Assembly: GCA_017999915.1 (NCBI GenBank)
Contig: JAGNKX010000021.1
Coordinates: forward strand, 16,594-80,593
DNA: 64,000 nt
Origin: Spirochaetota bacterium
Lineage (GTDB): Bacteria; Spirochaetota; UBA4802; UBA5550
Direction of reading: 5' to 3'
Shown: piece by piece, positions 62,100-64,000 of the stretch
Numbering within the stretch: the stretch's first letter is position 1
Layout of the letters: each line of letters opens with the position of its first letter
The notes under the pieces: model-generated
Told to the model about the DNA's origin: nothing
The model's database searches: none
Seen by the model: the letters and a program-made list of their open reading frames with translations, nothing else
Position numbers and translations under genes: made by a program

Positions 62100-63497
62100 A
62101 TGAACAAAAAAATATACAATGTTCTTATTCTCGATCCTGGATCGAACAAGAAAAATATCCTCCAGGAAATTCTCGCCAAGGCCGGGTTCAACATCCTGGT
62201 CTCCGTGAGTGAAGTCGACGCGACGGCGGCCCTCGAGACCTTTAAGCCCGATATCATACTCTGCCGGTTCAGCGGGAAAATGATGAAGGATGACCGGCTC
62301 CTCTGCGCGTTCCATGATATCGCGACGGACAAGAAGATTCCCTTCGTTATTGTGTCGACCGGCGTTGACGTGGATTCCTATATCAAGGTCCTGGAGCGCG
62401 GGGTGACCCATTCCATAACTCCTCCCTTCAGCATGGAATTCCTCGTGTCGCGAATTAACGAAATACTCAACGGGGAAATGACCGCTCCCGACGGGGACCC
62501 GGTGGCGATCGATTTCAGGTACCGCGGCGCCGATCATTCCCTGAGCCTCAATCCGTCGCAGCTTTCCCAGTTCATAATATCGATGCTGAGCAATTCCGTG
62601 AACCACTCCCTGGCGCTGAACGCCGTCATTCAAAAGAAGAACCTTCTCCAGCAGAGGCTCTCCCGGCCGGAGCTGTTTGACGGGATCAAGACCAAGAGCG
62701 AGGCCGAGCTCCACATGGAGATGGAATTGAACAGGGGCCTGGAGAGGGGAGAGTTCAACCTGTACTACCAGCCGATACTCTCCATCACGGATGAGCGGAT
62801 CGCGGGCTTTGAGGCCCTCATACGGTGGGACCACCCCGAGCACGGGTTCGTGTGTCCCGATGATTTCATCCCGATCGCCGAGCGGCTTCCGTTCATCATG
62901 CCCCTGGGATTCTGGATCATCAGGGAGGTGGTGGACCAGATCAAAAGATGGCGGGAAAAGATCGTCATCGACCATCCTATTCACGTCGGCATCAACCTTT
63001 CGGCGAACCAGTTTGTCAATCCCGGCCTGAGCGATGGCATCGCGGAGATCATGAAAGGCAACGATGCCGACCCGTCCTTCATCGCCTTCGAGATAACCGA
63101 AAGCGCTTTCATGACCGACATGGAGACCGCCAACCTGCAGCTCCTGAAGCTCAAGTCGAACCATCACAGCATCTACATGGACGACTTCGGGACGGGCTAT
63201 TCCTCACTGAGCTACCTCCAGCATTTCCCCGTCGATACCTTGAAGATAGACCAGTCCTTTGTCCGGTGGATGCACATCGACGAGCAGAGCCTGAGCATCG
63301 TCCGCTCGGTCATCGGTCTCGCGCACAACCTCGGCATGAGGGTGGTGGCCGAGGGCGTGGAGGAGCGGGAGCACCTGGTCAAGCTCAAGAACCTCGATTG
63401 CGACTATGGACAGGGATACCTCTTTGCCATGCCCCTCGATCAGGACGACGCGGGGGAGTACCTCGGGAATTTCTTCAGGAAAAAAAGGAAAAGCTGA
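62100..63497 (+). CDS. Receiver-like plus EAL cyclic-di-GMP phosphodiesterase
   Basis: 465 residues, soluble. Residues ~1-125 form a receiver-like domain; the phospho-acceptor site region 'DIILCRFSGKMM' lacks a clear Asp at the usual place, so it may be a pseudo-receiver. After a linker, the EAL domain has all catalytic signatures: 'GFEALIRWD', 'NLSANQF', 'ITESAFM', 'DDFGTGYSSLSYL', 'LKIDQSFVR', 'AEGVEE' and 'GQGYLFAMPL'. It should hydrolyse c-di-GMP. ATG at 62100; an in-frame TTG lies 21 bases upstream. Confidence 0.9.
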   Translation: MNKKIYNVLILDPGSNKKNILQEILAKAGFNILVSVSEVDATAALETFKPDIILCRFSGKMMKDDRLLCAFHDIATDKKIPFVIVSTGVDVDSYIKVLERGVTHSITPPFSMEFLVSRINEILNGEMTAPDGDPVAIDFRYRGADHSLSLNPSQLSQFIISMLSNSVNHSLALNAVIQKKNLLQQRLSRPELFDGIKTKSEAELHMEMELNRGLERGEFNLYYQPILSITDERIAGFEALIRWDHPEHGFVCPDDFIPIAERLPFIMPLGFWIIREVVDQIKRWREKIVIDHPIHVGINLSANQFVNPGLSDGIAEIMKGNDADPSFIAFEITESAFMTDMETANLQLLKLKSNHHSIYMDDFGTGYSSLSYLQHFPVDTLKIDQSFVRWMHIDEQSLSIVRSVIGLAHNLGMRVVAEGVEEREHLVKLKNLDCDYGQGYLFAMPLDQDDAGEYLGNFFRKKRKS

Positions 63498-63520
63498 TGC
63501 GGAGGGGCCTGCTCCCGGCC

Positions 63521-64000
63521 TCAAACATCGTAATTCTTCTGCAAGTTCTTGTACGAAAGCGCCTCCAGGATATGATGCTTCCCGATTGAATCCGATCCGG
63601 CCAGGTCCGCTATGGTCCGCCCGGTCTTGATCACCTTGAAGAAAGACCGCGCCGTGATGTTGGTGCGCTTCACCGCCGCCTCCAGCACCGCTTCGGCGTC
63701 CGGCTTGAGGCGGCAGTGCGTCCTGATCTCTTCCTGGGTCATGCGTGAATTGTAGCGCGTGGCGCTCCCGGCGAATCGCAACGCCTGCCGCTCCCGGGCC
63801 TCCATGATGCGCCCCTTGATCGTCGCCGAGGTCTCGCCGGCATGACCGTTGAAAAGATCCCGATACGGCACCCGCCCGACCAGCACCTCGATATCGATGC
63901 GGTCGAGGATCGGTCCCGCGATCTTCTGGAAGTGACTCCTGACCTGGTGGGGCGGGCACACGCAGGGGATCTCGCCGTCGAAGAGATAGCCGCAGCGGCA
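63521..64000 (-). CDS. comM: ComM/YifB Mg-chelatase-like ATPase, C-terminal part only
   Basis: The frame runs off the right edge; 159 residues of the C-terminus are visible. Segments 'AGPILDRIDIEVLVGRVPY', 'RYNSRMTQEEIRTHCRL' and 'TIADLAGSDSIGKHHILEAL' are from the C-terminal helicase/Mg-chelatase part of ComM (YifB), a branch-migration helicase used in natural transformation. The Cys-rich 'CRCGYLFDGEIPCVC' lies at the very edge. No N-terminal AAA+ part is in the window. Confidence 0.88.
   Translation of the reverse strand, partial: CRCGYLFDGEIPCVCPPHQVRSHFQKIAGPILDRIDIEVLVGRVPYRDLFNGHAGETSATIKGRIMEARERQALRFAGSATRYNSRMTQEEIRTHCRLKPDAEAVLEAAVKRTNITARSFFKVIKTGRTIADLAGSDSIGKHHILEALSYKNLQKNYDV

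Overview
The window reads as a chromosomal segment of a GC-rich, strictly anaerobic bacterium that uses the Wood-Ljungdahl (acetyl-CoA) pathway. The best guess for lineage is Spirochaetota. This rests on the complete MoxR-DUF58-BatA-BatB-BatC-BatD aerotolerance-type operon, several secreted proteins with relaxed lipoprotein signals, and an LCCL lipoprotein. No rRNA or marker gene is present to prove it, so the phylum call is moderate to low. Coding density is high. The genes are ordinary GC-rich genes interrupted by a few AT-rich patches (about 27.6-28.1, 30.85-32.3, 34.1-35.6 and 50.26-50.75 kb) that look acquired.

Layout. 0-6.7 kb: a two-subunit CoA-transferase (first gene cut by the window edge), a small Cys protein, a GNAT enzyme, a hybrid histidine kinase, an alpha/beta hydrolase, a YhhN membrane protein and a tRNA-Val(CAC). 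7-11.1 kb: an archaeal-like serine hydroxymethyltransferase, QueD/PTPS, a CooC-type ATPase, an EFR1 flavodoxin-ferredoxin and a DUF3786 protein. 11.3-19.5 kb: an ECF sigma factor with a C-terminal membrane helix next to a zinc-finger/FecR anti-sigma factor, then envelope proteins and two overlapping flavodoxin-like reductases. 19.5-34.1 kb: the Wood-Ljungdahl block on the minus strand, acsV-cooC-(fosX)-folD-orf72-acsD-acsA-acsB-acsC, preceded by a DUF2279 gene and fhs. AcsE and MetF are not in the window. 34.2-51.2 kb: small regulators, an Fe-S protein, a HEAT-repeat protein, an AGCS symporter, a methanogen-type thymidylate synthase, an M20 peptidase, CstA, an MBL hydrolase, lipoproteins, an M50 protease, a class II aldolase, TlpA-like and CsgG-like proteins and an LCCL lipoprotein. 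51.6-59.2 kb: the bat operon. 59.3-64 kb: MazG, an OppD-type ATPase, an EAL phosphodiesterase and the C-terminus of ComM.

How they work together: Fhs, FolD and the AcsABCD proteins cover much of the methyl branch and the carbonyl branch of CO2/CO fixation. AcsV reactivates the corrinoid protein and CooC loads nickel. SHMT and thymidylate synthase draw on the same C1-folate pool, and CstA, AGCS, M20 and OppD suggest peptide or amino-acid use.

The least expected content is non-coding. (i) A dispersed 14-bp near-palindrome (CCGAT-WGTT-ATCGG) is paired in arrays with a GGTGTCAGAG box and also lies inside genes. (ii) GC-rich nested-hairpin elements sit between genes, even inside the acs operon; one, between batA and batB, carries the C-terminal half of a DUF559 nuclease gene while another at 26.6 kb has the same ends but no gene. 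(iii) A 21-bp-arm inverted repeat overlaps both the promoter and the start codon of acsV. (iv) Twin operator-like palindromes lie upstream of the DUF2279 gene. (v) A fosX gene is framed by two large palindromes.
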